The notes: generated by a model from the letters alone, not told the origin. 64,000 bases of DNA from Acanthosepion pharaonis (GCA_903632075.3 CAHIKZ030004725.1:300501-364500), one strand, 5' to 3'; positions 32,701 through 43,027 are shown, counted from the stretch's first letter. Numbers and translations are program-made.

Positions 32701-33126
32701 CATTAAAGGAACATTAGGAAATCTACAAAAAGATAAGATCAACATTTTGGGGGAAGATTTGATCTACAGTCTTTTTTTTTTACAAGACATTGCAATTAGC
32801 AATGGTGTATGTTTCTTAAAATTATATTATTTAATATGATAAAATATTTTTATATAATAATTAGTATCACTTAGAGATGGCATTACAGTTATAATTAAGA
32901 TAATCAGTTGCTTGTTAAATTTAATTAGCTTATTGTAACAATATACAATATTGGACTCAGTGATAAGCTGGACAAGCTACAGCTTAGGACATCACAATCC
33001 AGAGGGACTCTAAAAAATAAAAAAATACATTTTTTTTTTCTTTTTTTGAGAAGGAGTAAAATTCTGGTATAATTTATTTTACCAAAAACTTCCTTGTTTG
33101 ATATAACTGAGGTCATTACTCAGCAC
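32701..33126. other. AT-rich DNA
   Basis: T-runs and A-runs only; nothing is recognised. Confidence 0.5.
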
Positions 33127-33162
33127 TGACAGATGTCTCAATGGTTAGTGAGACATCTGTCA
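33127..33162. repeat. Perfect 14-bp-arm inverted repeat
   Basis: The arms tgacagatgtctca and tgagacatctgtca are exact complements separated by 8 bases. It sits at the 3' border of the adjacent SINE. Confidence 0.85.
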
Positions 33163-33595
33163 CTCTTGGGAGATTACAGAGTCGACTAGGGTGGCTCACT
33201 AATCCCTATTGCAGATGCCTGTTCAGATATATTTGTGTTTATCAACACTCACCAAGCCAACCTGTGCAACTATACTGAGCAGATCTTAGTCAGCATTTCT
33301 GGGAGAGAAGGCATAACAGTTTGAACAAGGCTAGTAGACTCAAACTCTCAGTCATGATGACTTGTGATTTTGTGCTAGCACAACTACCTGCATCTTCCAA
33401 AGAGTTTCATCTCCCTTATTTTACTCACAGGGATTGGATGAACCTGTAGTATAGTTTTCAGGCATTTCATGATGGTTTCTGCATGCTGGGATTGTTTCCT
33501 CTAGCCAATATTACCAAATCAGCCAAAGTGGGATTTGATCACAGGTATCATGGTCAGAATTCTAATGTTCTAATGACTGAGCCATTCACTCTTTA
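33163..33595 (-). mobile_element. tRNA-derived SINE, long form
   Basis: On the minus strand the head at 33,595 has an A-box-like gaatggctcagtcattagaa and a B-box-like ctgtgatcaaatcccac. The body shares gcctgaaaact, gttgtgctagcacaaaatca, aagtcatcatgac and a late gcatctgcaatagggatt block with the plus-strand copy at 41,806-42,240. It is about 430 bp, long for a SINE. Confidence 0.75.
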
Positions 33596-33599
33596 AGCA

Positions 33600-34100
33600 C
33601 TATAACTGATTTTTTTAAAAGTTTTTCACCCCAAGCAAAGCAGTAATACTACTTGCACACAAGGGGTTACAGAGAGTGAGAGCAAGAGTAAAGAGGTGTG
33701 ATAGAGGAAAGGATGAAGAGAAAGACGGGGAATAGATCAAGGCATCTGGAGATGTCAATTGACATTGCATTTGAATAGTTGGAGATTATGGCTATCAGTG
33801 AAGCAAGTAAGAGGGAGGGAGTTCTACTGACAGGAAGTGCGAGACAGGAAGCTAGTGGAGTAGAAGAGACAGCTACATTTAATCGTTTTGACAGTGAAAG
33901 GATGGGACTGAGATGCCAACCTAGTAGCATGTTTAAATTCATGCAGTTTGTGAACTAGTGAAAGTAGCTTGTCAGAGCAGTTAGCATGAAAGTATTCATA
34001 GAAAAGACAGAGGGCAGTGACAGCATGTCTGTGAGAGAGCAACTGTAAACAGGATGCCAGATCAAGGCCAACCACATTGCATATCTGTTTCTGGATTTTG
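33600..34100 (-). pseudogene. LINE 3' end (family A)
   Basis: On the minus strand: VGLDLASCLQLLSHRHAV, ALCLFYEYFHANCSDKL, HKLHEFKHATRLASQSHPFT and CSCLFYSTSFLSRTS, then a frameshift and WNSLP-equivalent sequence. The 3' UTR ends ccttgtgtgcaagtag..gcttggggtgaaaaac. One long frame (83 codons) is intact. Confidence 0.8.
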
Positions 34101-34171
34101 TGATAAGTTAAAAGATTCTGTTTTTAACATTCAAAGACTGGTTATAGTTGTAAACATGAATACAACTGTTT

Positions 34172-34770
34172 TTTTTTAATCATTTCACCCCAAGCAAGAT
34201 GATAATGCCATTAAAATGTAAAGAGTTACTGGGAGTGGAGGAGATAGAGAAGACTTTAGTGAGAAAAAAGGCCAATGAAAAAACAAGATTCATGAAGTCA
34301 GAAGATGGTGATTGTCTTTAGAACTTATGGTTACATCTAGTTAGTTCAACATTAAAATGATGAGACCTAACTGCCAATCTAGTAGCATGCTTAAATTCCT
34401 ACAGTCAAGGTACCAAAGAGGAAAGATCATCTGAATAATTGCCATGAAAATATTTATAGAAAAGACAAAGGGAAGTCATGTCATAATAGTGGGAAAGTAA
34501 GTGAAGTCAAGATGCCAGGTCAGGACCAATTAAATTGCAGACCATTCTTTGGATTTTGTTAAGAATCTTGAGATATATAGCAGAAGCACCAGACCAGATA
34601 TGGCAGCAATATTCAATTCATGGATGAATGGTAGACTCATAAATGTGCAAGATGGATTCCTGACAAGATAATTTGTCTGGCACAACACCAACTCTCCTAG
34701 CAGTAGATTCATGGGTTACTGTGAGTGAAAGAATATGAGAAAAAGGACAATAATGATCACGTTCAGGAAG
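34172..34770 (-). pseudogene. LINE 3' end (family A), tandem copy 1
   Basis: The 3' end (34,172) has tttttttttaatcatttcaccccaagc in window orientation. The C-terminal coding block covers 34,330-34,700, with ELNIAAISGLVLLLYISRF-like antisense frames marking the EYCCHIW region. Bases 34,330-34,620 align without gaps to 35,410-35,700. Confidence 0.7.
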
Positions 34771-35090
34771 ACAGGAGATAGAGATTTATGCTGCATTTAA
34801 ATCTTCCAAGATCATAGGTGGCGGGAAAGCAAGAAACTGGAAAAGAGTTCTACAAGCAAGAAAAACTAATAGAATACAACTTATGATTACATCTATGGTT
34901 ACAACAGTAAAACCATGAAATCTACTAGCACACTTAAATTCATACAGTCGAGGTAGCAAGAAGGCAAGCTCAGAACAATTGCCATGAAAATATTTATAGA
35001 AAAGGCCGAGGGAAGCCATGTGATGGTGCGGGGAAAGTGACTGAAGCAGAAATACCAGGTGAGGACAGATTACATTACAATTGTAGAATA
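34771..35090 (-). pseudogene. LINE 3' end (family A), partial
   Basis: The minus strand encodes ASLGLFYKYFHGNCSELAFL, PRLYEFKCAS and a shortened FTVVT segment, then FLACRTLFQF. The 3' UTR is shorter than in the other copies, and the EYCCHIW part is missing at the high-coordinate side. Confidence 0.7.
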
Positions 35091-35179
35091 TACAGATAGA
35101 AATGTTTTAAAAATTAGAAAAAGTTGGTGTTTTTTTGTTAATTCATCAAGTGCACTTATTTTCTTATTGCCAGAAATAT

Positions 35180-35715
35180 TAGAGCAGAAAATGACTTAAG
35201 CAAGGTGATAAAGCCACTAAGAGGTTACTAGGAGAGGAAGAGAATGAGAAAACGTTAGTAAAGCGAAAGGACAAAAGAACAGGTTTCTGGAAGAGAGAAG
35301 ATCGTGATTGGTGTTGCATTTAATTCTTTGAAGATCATAGGTTGCAGGGAAGCAAGAAACTGGAAGAGTTCTAAAAGCAAGAAAATAAACTATTAGAATA
35401 GAACTTCTGATTACATCTAGTTAGTATGACATTAAAATGATGAGACCTAATTGCCAATCTAGTAGCATGCTTAAATTCCTACAGTCAAGGTACCAAGGAG
35501 GAAAGATCATCTGAATAATTGCCATGAAAATATTTATAGAAAAGACAAAGGGAAGCCAAGTCATGGAAGTGGGAATGTAAGTGAAGTCAAAATGCCAAAT
35601 CAGGGCTGATAACATAACAGATCCTTCCTTGGATTTTGTTGAGAATCTCGAGATATATAGCTGAAGCACCGCAACTGATATGGCAGCAATATTCAATGCA
35701 TGTTTGAATTTATTG
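35180..35715 (-). pseudogene. LINE 3' end (family A), tandem copy 2
   Basis: Same structure as the copy at 34,172-34,770 and offset from it by exactly 1,080 bases over the C-terminal coding block. The 3' UTR portion differs (additional 80-100 bases here). Confidence 0.7.
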
Positions 35716-35915
35716 AATGTTTAATAAAAGCAATCAATATAATTGAGTGGATCAATAAGTCCATTGCCTGATCTATTTATTAAATTAATTTTGACCAGGA
35801 ATCTTCACTGTATAATGTTTGAGTTATGTTATCTAAGAAAAAAAATGTGACTTGACAAGAAAGGATATTGTTTAAAAAAAGAAATATTTGTTGTGCAAAA
35901 TATATGCATTTTTTC
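35716..35915. other. AT-rich spacer
   Basis: Nothing recognised. Confidence 0.4.
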
Positions 35916-36350
35916 CATCCTGCATCCTCCCAGGAATCTGTCCCACAATGCAACATTTCTGGAAAAGATGCTGTCTGAGTGGAGCTTCTTCTTCACCAGT
36001 GGAATATGAAGGGAATGAGGATGACTGAACTCATTGTATGTGGTCTGGTGGGTTCCTCACTGTGAAGGTCTGGACTGGTGGAACCAAAGAATGTAATTTG
36101 CCAGAATATTTGCCATGAAAATAGCAATTGAGTAGTGAAAGGCTAGCAAGTTTCAGGGGTTGTGGGGTGAAAAACAATTTATCATGCACAAGGCCACACA
36201 AAAGCTTTTGAACATTTTCTCACGGCTGGAAAATGAAGATTGGCCATCTCCAGCCAGGATGTGGCAGCAATACTCCATTTTGGGACTGATCTGGCTCGTA
36301 GCAGGAGGAGTCAGGTATTTTCTGGAGTAATACAAGAAACCAACCATTTT
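35916..36350 (-). pseudogene. LINE 3' end (family B)
   Basis: The minus strand encodes SQISPKMEYCCHILAGDGQS, then in other frames a degraded SLDRVQK-like region, and near 35,990-35,920 HIPLVKKKLHSDSIFSRNVA and LWDRFLGGC. This is the family B C-terminal order. The element runs into the inverted-repeat arm at 36,355. Confidence 0.65.
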
Positions 36351-36354
36351 CTCA

Positions 36355-37305
36355 GCATCTTTCAACTTACATGTTTCTATACTTTGACTCACCAATTATA
36401 TCATCTATCTGTACCCATTGAAATTCCACTGGTGTTGATATCTAAGATTATCCATAATCTCATGCCTCTGAATTTCTTTCATTCTTTGCCTGTATCTTCC
36501 CATTTTCTCCCTTATCCCTTCGAATCTTTATTGTTTTCCATTTTAGGTGGGCTTATGGAAATTTCTCAGGTGTTGACATCTTGGTATTTAATTGTCTCCC
36601 CACAGTGATGTGATGTGACACAAGGTTGCAACCGAGTGCATATACCAGACCAATGCCAAAATTTACCAATTGGTTGCACTGGCATTGGTATCACTACCGA
36701 TACCCCCTTGCTAGTGCAATGAAGTGGATAATGCAGCTGGCAATTGTTCCTCGGGACTGAGCACCTCTTAATATTTTTCCCAGTTGCACTCTGAGTTGTG
36801 CTCTGCTCAAAGACAGAGACACAACTGAGAGATAACAGTACAAGATCAATACAGGCCAAGACTACTAACGTGTTGACATCCAAGGTTATCCATGCTCCTG
36901 CTCTACTGTTAATTGTATCTTCCCATTCTTTTTTTCTTCATTTTTTTTATCTTCATTGCTCATCCATGTTATTATCTAAATATTCCAAAGAATTAATGGA
37001 TTTTTATTTATTCATCCGACATATTTTTATTTCTATAAACATTATTTTTAGTGACTACCCATATTTGAGTAGATACTCGATTTACATTTTAAACAGTATT
37101 TTTATTTCATCCTGAACATTCAAGGAATCTTATTAAAAAAAAATCCACCTTTTGGCAAAGAGTAAAAGAAAAGCAGTGGCATGAGATTATGGATAATCTT
37201 AGATGTCAAAACCAGTAGAATTTGAATGGGCACAGATAGATCAATTAATAGGTGAGTCAAAGTATAGAAATATATAGGTTGAAAGGTGCTGCCTTTCTGA
37301 TACCA
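36355..37305. repeat. Inverted repeat pair flanking unknown sequence
   Basis: Bases about 36,355-36,485 recur in complement at about 37,172-37,305, sharing atactttgactcacc, gatctaagattatccataat and ctcatgcc blocks with about 90% identity. Between them a third related word (tgttgacatccaaggttatccatg) lies at about 36,877, and a unique-looking 36,610-36,880 block contains a small inverted motif (aatgccaaaatttaccaattgg..ttggtat). The family is not recognised. Confidence 0.65.
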
Positions 37306-37483
37306 AGCCAGAAAACCTGTCTTTCATTTACACCACCTGCACATCCAAGCTTAAAAATAAATCGAAAAGCTCTTTAGAAATTGTTTTGCTTATTTTCAGA
37401 TATGAAGTCAAACAGATATAGGTTTTTGAGAAAATCTGAATGATGGAATGTGCATTCCTTAAAAGGGCAAATAGAACATTGCT

Positions 37484-37600
37484 GGGCTGTGATGCTCTCT
37501 GTGGCCAAGCACCCTAAAGCTCAGCAGATCAAACGGTTTCTTCTACAAAGGGGGATGCTAGTTCAAACCCTCCTAGAGAGCAAATTTTCTTTATTGTTTT
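37484..37600 (+). mobile_element. Possible tRNA-like SINE
   Basis: gctctctgtggccaagcacc (A-box-like) and gatgctagttcaaaccctcc (a good B-box fit) are spaced about 60 bases apart as in a tRNA-derived Pol III promoter. The downstream tail is not recognised. Confidence 0.45.
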
Positions 37601-37739
37601 CTTGAATGTTGTGTGCAGGATAGTAAACATAAGACACACTGTTTAAAATAAAAAAAAAAAACAGGGCATCTATTTCAAACATGGTATCCACAAAAAATAA
37701 TATTTGAATAAAAAAATGATTAAAAATAGATCCATTAAC

Positions 37740-37741
37740 TG

Positions 37742-37776
<35 letters not shown>

Positions 37777-37777
37777 G

Positions 37778-37823
<46 letters not shown>

Positions 37824-37874
37824 GGTGTGGTTGTGTGTATGTATGTGTATATATATATTTATTGTGTGCATGTG

Positions 37875-37916
<42 letters not shown>

Positions 37917-37980
37917 TGAACATAGAAGTCAACACTTAGAGACGACAGTCTGTTTCATACTAGATGCAATCGTTAGGCCC

Positions 37981-38055
<75 letters not shown>

Positions 38056-38150
38056 CAGAAATATCTCTCACATAATAGTAAGACATTAGCTAGCTCAAGA
38101 CAGCATTGCCACTAATATCTTATCATGTGGGAGGTATTTCTACCACACCC

Positions 38151-38181
<31 letters not shown>

Positions 38182-38280
38182 TGCTGATATCTCCTGATGA
38201 GTGGACTGAAGATAACACCAATCATCTAAGTGTCAGATTTGATATATATATATATATATATATAGATAGATAGATATCAT
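37740..38280. repeat. Cluster of (AC)n and (TA)n microsatellites
   Basis: (AC)n at about 37,744-37,772, and (TA)n at 37,779-37,820, 37,884-37,912, 37,982-38,051, 38,152-38,180 and 38,241-38,264. Between them are short non-repetitive segments. Tyr/Ile- and Thr/His-rich frames here are microsatellite translations. Confidence 0.9.
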
Positions 38281-38474
38281 TTGATTTGATTTGATTTATT
38301 TTTATAGGTTATCACTAATTTTACAAGAAAAAAAAAGAAAAGGACTGGAAATCGAACACTTGGTGATAGATTTTAGATCACCACTAACCACCTTACTTGT
38401 TCAGGCATTAACAGTAATTCCCATAGTCAACAACAGTATTTTACAACTAATGTGTAAATGGTTATATGACTAAC
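38281..38474. other. Unassigned spacer
   Basis: No recognisable content besides a short (GATTT)n at 38,282-38,296. Confidence 0.4.
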
Positions 38475-38820
38475 AGCAAAACAAACATAGCCAACTGAAT
38501 TGATCTGATTTAATTAGGTTTTTTATGGTTATCAACCCTTTGTGCATTATTTAAATTTGAAACATACTTTTTATTATGAGAATTATTCTTTTATTTCTTT
38601 TTTTGCAAGCAAATATTGCCTTAACAATTTTTTGAGAATAACAATGATTTTGCAAGATATGCATCTTACTGTTTAACATCTAGCTGTGGGTAGGAGATAC
38701 ATTCATACCTTTCCCCAGGTTATTTATGTGTAAGTGAATGTAATGAACCCAACTGGAATTCAAACTTGGCTCATTCTGAGCCACTATCCATTATTCCACT
38801 CACCCATCTGTAAATATATA
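38475..38820 (-). mobile_element. SINE, head-to-head with next
   Basis: In complement the tail has tttaaataatgcacaaaggg and ttgataaccataaaa. The body includes caattccagttgggttcatt, ttcacttacacataaa, ctggggaaaggtatgaatg and cccacagctag. It lacks the 5S head. Confidence 0.65.
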
Positions 38821-38875
38821 AAAACAGGGCCATCTATTATTAAAGAACTTGTTCTACACAACTACTTTTTCTAGA

Positions 38876-39275
38876 GCTTGTGGCCATATCATGTTGACAC
38901 ATTGATTCCCATATGATCACCAAAGTTAAGCAATGTTGAGCCTGGTCAGTACCTAGATGGGTAACCACTTGAGAATATCAGGTGCTGTAAGCCTGGATAT
39001 GCAGCTGGTGTAATAAATAATGGCTCAGAGAATCGAGTTCCAATTTTTGTTGGGTTTGTTATATTCACTTATGTGCTAATACCCTTGGGAAAGGTATAAA
39101 TCCACCTCTTCTCTCCCAAGCTATGGGTTAATTAGTAAGATTTGCATCACTAAATCATTGTTATCTCAAAAAAAAAATCTTACAATCTAAAAATATTTTC
39201 TGGCTTTAAATAACCTGCAAAGGGTTGATAAACCGTAGAAAACAAATCAGTCAATCAAATACTGATTAGCTACAC
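38876..39275 (+). mobile_element. Most complete 5S-tRNA composite SINE
   Basis: Bases 38,876-38,992 follow 5S rRNA: gcttgtggccatatc, tgatcaccaaagttaagcaa, gagcctggtcagtacc, tagatgggtaacc, cttgagaatatcaggtgctg and taagcctgg. Directly after comes a tRNA-like segment: ctggtgtaataaataatggc (A box) and aatcgagttccaattttt (B box). The body has acccttgggaaaggtataaa and caagctatgggttaatta, and the tail is ggctttaaataacctgcaaa followed by ggttgataaacc. Both heads contain potential Pol III promoters; the 5S part has many mismatches. Confidence 0.75.
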
Positions 39276-39424
39276 AGGCATTTTAGATTTATTTACATTC
39301 TCAGGGATATAAATGTATAGAAACTACCGTGGCCACAAAATGAGGGATCTGTTTATATATTGATAGTAATATAAAATTAATCTCCTACTTTATATCCACA
39401 TTATAATTTCTTGTTTGTTTATAA

Positions 39425-39600
39425 AATTCTGATTAGGTATGAATCCTCCTCTTCTCCCCCACATATGGGTTAATTAGTAAGATTTGTAATTATTATTATC
39501 TCCAAAAAAAATTCTTACAAGCTAAAATTATTTTAAGCCTAATAATCTGCAAAGGGTTAATAAGCCATAGAAAACAATTGAATTAATCAAAATATTTTCT
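39425..39600 (+). mobile_element. SINE 3' half
   Basis: It begins at taggtatgaatcctcctctt and includes catatgggttaattagtaag and the tail cctaataatctgcaaagggt. It is truncated at the 5' side. Confidence 0.65.
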
Positions 39601-39975
39601 ACACTATAGTGAATATGTATTTAAAAAAACAAACAAAAATAAAGTTATTGAACAAGTGTGGTGTATATTAATTAGGGAAAAGGAAGGAAAGTTAACCTAA
39701 TGCTGAGAAGCAGAGATTCTTGCATATTCTCTTACTGTCAAATTTTTCATCATCAAGAAGATTAAAAAAGTGTGACAAGTCTATGCAAATGAGCCTGTTG
39801 TCTGAACCAATGAAAATTAAGCAAGAATGTTTTTCAGTGATGAAAGTATGTTTAATTTGGTTGGCTTTGATGATAAACAATATATCATATGGCATAGAGG
39901 TAATAAATTATTTCCCAAATGTATGGAAGAATCAGTCAAATATGGTGGTGGATGGGTAGTGGAAGTTCTTTAGTA
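39601..39975. other. Unassigned DNA
   Basis: A 79-codon plus-strand frame (39,720) and a 67-codon minus frame overlap here. Neither shows a recognisable domain. Confidence 0.4.
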
Positions 39976-40166
39976 CTGGCGTTGATCCATGGTAAAATAA
40001 ATGTTGTAGTGTATAAGAAAACCATACTATTGGTTGACTTAAACCTTGTGGATAAACTTGGGCTCTGTGGGTACTGAATAAACAAACGTGCCCAAGCAGA
40101 TATCTGTAGCAGAGACTGGTTTGCAACTCTAGCAGATAGGTGAGCTCAGAAAACAAGAGTAGCCTG

Positions 40167-40167
<1 letters not shown>
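39976..40167 (+). mobile_element. tRNA-SINE 3' end
   Basis: aagcagatatctgtagcaga..gactggttt..ctctagcagataggtgagctc matches the 3' end of the long tRNA-SINE (aagcatctataatagggatt..ctagtggacaggtatc at 42,170-42,225). As in that copy, the element runs directly into a (TA)n tract. Confidence 0.5.
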
Positions 40168-40232
<65 letters not shown>

Positions 40233-40238
40233 ATATAT

Positions 40239-40297
<59 letters not shown>
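40168..40297. repeat. (TA)n-(AC)n-(TA)n microsatellite
   Basis: (TA)n at 40,168-40,238 with small interruptions, (AC)n at 40,240-40,275, then (TA)n to 40,297. Confidence 0.95.
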
Positions 40298-40301
40298 ATT
40301 T

Positions 40302-40429
40302 AATAAGTTACAAACATTATGTCTGTTTATTTTGATATTAATCCTTTCATATTCATGAATATTTTCCGTATATTCATGAATTTGAAAGGATTATGATAAA
40401 ATAAATAGACATAATGTTTGTAACTTATT
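40302..40429. mobile_element. Foldback element 1 in (TA)n
   Basis: The left arm from 40,302 (aataagttacaaacattatg) is matched in complement by the right arm ending at 40,429 (cataatgtttgtaacttatt), with about 60-base arms and about four or five mismatches. It is directly preceded by (TA)n. It has the form of a very small terminal-inverted-repeat (MITE-like) element or a cruciform-forming palindrome. Confidence 0.7.
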
Positions 40430-40527
40430 CAATCAGACATGCCTAAAAAAGAATTTGCTGCATAAATACACATATATATATCTATCTATCTATCTCTCCC
40501 TCTATCTCTCTCTATATATATATATGC

Positions 40528-40562
<35 letters not shown>
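40430..40562. repeat. TATC/CTCT and (TA)n tracts
   Basis: A short (TATC)n at about 40,480-40,500 and a CT-rich patch, then (TA)n. Confidence 0.85.
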
Positions 40563-40567
<5 letters not shown>

Positions 40568-40672
40568 TTTCTGTTTATACATTATTTTTATATCTATAAT
40601 TTATTTAAGTAAAATCTCTGTTTTTAATTAAATAAATTATATCTATAAAATAACATATAAACAGAAAATATA
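40563..40672. mobile_element. Foldback element 2 in (TA)n
   Basis: tatattttctgtttata at 40,563 pairs with tataaacagaaaatata ending at 40,672. The arms are about 44 bases with about four or five mismatches around a spacer of about 20 bases. (TA)n precedes it, and (TA)n follows after a short gap. Confidence 0.7.
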
Positions 40673-40701
40673 TTAAATAATTGTCAGGTTTAATCCATTT
40701 C

Positions 40702-40705
<4 letters not shown>

Positions 40706-40745
<40 letters not shown>
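40706..40745. repeat. (TA)n microsatellite
   Basis: Uninterrupted TA run. Confidence 0.95.
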
Positions 40746-40750
<5 letters not shown>

Positions 40751-40793
40751 GAAGAGGTTATAGTAGTTCCAACAAGAGAAAAGTGTGTATATT

Positions 40794-40954
40794 AAAAAGA
40801 AGAGAGAAACCACAAACGTTTTTTGGTTGTAATGTGGATTTAAAAAAAAATGATGCTTTATTTTTTCATAAATATTTTCCATTATTATGGAAAATAAAGC
40901 ATAATATCTTTTTAAAATCCACATTACAATAAAAATGTTAGCTGTTTCTCTCTT

Positions 40955-40959
<5 letters not shown>
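40794..40959. mobile_element. Foldback element 3 in (TA)n
   Basis: The left arm starts aaaaagaagagagaaac and includes ttgtaatgtggattt and atgctttattttt. The right arm carries aaaataaagcat, aaatccacattacaa and gtttctctcttcttta at the mirrored places. The symmetry centre is near 40,882. Arms are about 80 bases with several mismatches. A 75-base (TA)n follows immediately. Confidence 0.7.

Positions 40960-41033
<74 letters not shown>
40960..41033. repeat. (TA)n microsatellite
   Basis: About 37 uninterrupted TA units. Confidence 0.95.
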
Positions 41034-41034
<1 letters not shown>

Positions 41035-41344
41035 TAGGATTATATTTTTTTTTGTAATCCTATGTTTCTATGTAATAATTTTGTTCAAAAGTAATGAAAA
41101 AAAGTATTATTTTAGTTCTTGAAAAAGAACACCCCCAAACTGAAAATTTGATTTTGCAATATATACAATAAGGGTAAAAAATTAAAATCTTTCAAATACT
41201 TATATATGATTTAAGAAATTTCACAAATAAACTAAATTATAATGTTCTTCATTCTTTTTTTAACTAAAATACATCAAATTATGATACAGGAAATCAATTA
41301 TTTTACAAAATAACTGTAATATATACACACACCCATTACATTGG

Positions 41345-41348
<4 letters not shown>
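41034..41348. other. AT-rich DNA
   Basis: Nothing recognised. A small palindrome (acacacccattacattgggtgt) occurs at about 41,326-41,348, right at the next TA tract. Confidence 0.5.

Positions 41349-41413
<65 letters not shown>
41349..41413. repeat. (TA)n microsatellite
   Basis: About 32 uninterrupted TA units. Confidence 0.95.
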
Positions 41414-41416
<3 letters not shown>

Positions 41417-41805
41417 TAATAGTATTACTTGGATGACTCAACTTTGTAGACACCTGAGGGCAAATTGTCATCCAGTAAAAAATTGAAGTAAAAAAAGAAA
41501 GAACTAAAACCATCAGAACAAGGCGAAAAAATCATCAAGTGTCTTAAGTTTCAACTAAACGAATCTTCAGGTTAAACTGGCTAAAAAAGAAAATGGCAGA
41601 ACAGTATTTATTGATAAAACCTTTAAAAACATAAAACCACATGACAAAAAAAAAAAAAGAGAGAGAGAATAGAAAAACCAAATCACTATTCTAATAACCA
41701 GGCTCTCCTATGCCTACACTTATTATGTATCTCGGATTGTTTATTTAATAAATTCTTAGGTTTCTTATAGGTGATGATTGCTATAAGTGATGATTGCTAA
41801 TTATA
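41414..41805. other. Unassigned AT-rich DNA
   Basis: No coding region or repeat family is recognised. A short direct repeat (gtgatgattgctat/a) lies near 41,772-41,800. Confidence 0.45.
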
Positions 41806-42239
41806 TATATGGGCATATGGTCAAGTGGTTAGAATGTTCACATTCTGACCATGAGACCTGGATTCGAGTCTAACCATGGTTCATTTGTCAGGAAGGAAAC
41901 TGGAGGGGTCAATCCCAGTGTGCAGCACCTTTGGAAAGTGCCTGAAAACTGCACCACAGGTTAACACAAGCTTTGTGAGTGAATTTGGGTAGACAGAACA
42001 TTGAGGGCCATCAATAGATGTGCTAGCACAAAGTCACAAGTCATCGTGGCCAAGGGCCTGAGCGTGCTGGCCTTGTACAAATTGTTGATCATGCTAGATA
42101 ATATGCTCTTTCCCAGAAACTGTAACTAAGGTTTGCTCAGCATAGTTGCTGTATAAACCAAGAGTGCCTGAGCAAGCATCTATAATAGGGATTGGCTAAC
42201 CACCCTAGTGGACAGGTATCCTTGAATAGGAGTAGTCAG

Positions 42240-42240
<1 letters not shown>
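41806..42240 (+). mobile_element. tRNA-derived SINE, long form
   Basis: The head reads like a tRNA: catatggtcaagtggttaga (A box), a hairpin-like middle, and gacctggattcgagtctaac (a strong B box). The body shares gcctgaaaactgcaccacag, gatgtgctagcacaaagtca, caagtcatcgtggcc and the end gcatctataatagggattgg with the minus copy at 33,163-33,595. It ends at a (TA)n tract. Confidence 0.8.

Positions 42241-42278
<38 letters not shown>
42241..42278. repeat. (TA)n microsatellite at SINE tail
   Basis: The TA run begins exactly at the SINE 3' end. Confidence 0.95.
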
Positions 42279-42281
<3 letters not shown>

Positions 42282-42423
42282 AGAGAGGGTAATTAAAAAT
42301 AAAACAGTGGCTCCTGCTGCTATTAATGCATTGCTCTTCAATTACAAATTGAGCCCTCTTGGCTACTAGCATTTGTATACATCTTGTATATAATATGCTA
42401 AAATTTCCCTCTCCCTGCCATGC

Positions 42424-42552
42424 ACCCATAGCTTAGGGGTAGGATCTCTGACTGATGCAAAATTGGTTGAGTTTTGATCCCAGCTTGAAGCAATTGGACA
42501 TCTTACTCACACTGATGAGCTGAGATACAGCGAAACAGGCTTGTATGTGGAT

Positions 42553-42556
<4 letters not shown>
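42424..42556 (+). mobile_element. Short tRNA-like SINE with (TA)n tail
   Basis: ccatagcttaggggtaggat (A-box-like) and gttgagttttgatcccagct (B-box-like) are tRNA-spaced. The body of about 80 bases ends in a (TA)n tract (42,556-42,586), just like the long tRNA-SINEs. Confidence 0.55.
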
Positions 42557-42597
<41 letters not shown>

Positions 42598-42623
42598 TAT
42601 TCATAGAAATGCAGTTGCAAACA

Positions 42624-43010
42624 TATACAGGGTTATGCCAAAAGTAAATAGATATTTTTCTTCTGATTAAAATTTCTTATGATTGAAATTTGATGGACTT
42701 GCCATCAACAGATTTTAAAGATTTCACGTTTTTAAGCATTGGAATTATCAGATCTGCTATTGTCTTTTCTGGGATATTCAGCTGAAATACTTTGGAAACA
42801 CGAACCAAATCTTCTTTCAAAGAATGTTTTCCAGGCGTTTTCTTTATTTCCCAATCCCAAATGGTACAGACGTGTTTAAAAGGATTTATGTCAGGAGACA
42901 TCGAAGAATCCAGAAAGGGATTATTTTAGTTGTTTGAATCACAATGTTAGGAGCTTTCAAATCTCAAGCCATCCAAAGATGAATGTGGGTGGCATCTGGT
43001 GAATATTCTT
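42624..43010 (-). pseudogene. Tc1-like transposase C-terminus with terminus
   Basis: A minus frame (42,901-42,677) encodes SPDINPFKHVCTIWDWEIK, a variant of the Tc1-family SPDxNPIExxW box near the last catalytic residue. It continues with LKEDLVRVSKVFQLNIPEKT and ends IPMLKNVK. At 42,630 the words cagggttatgccaaaagtaa plus atagata look like a Tc1/mariner terminal inverted repeat. The N-terminal two thirds of the transposase are missing. Confidence 0.65.
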
Positions 43011-43027
43011 GGATAGATTTATTATTA

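Noticed and set aside
37704..38115. Tyr/Ile and Thr/His repeat proteins
   Set aside because: Pure (TA)n and (AC)n translations.
41806..41880. Functional tRNA gene
   Set aside because: A and B boxes are present but no cloverleaf with a good acceptor stem could be drawn, and the same sequence heads another SINE copy at 33.6 kb.
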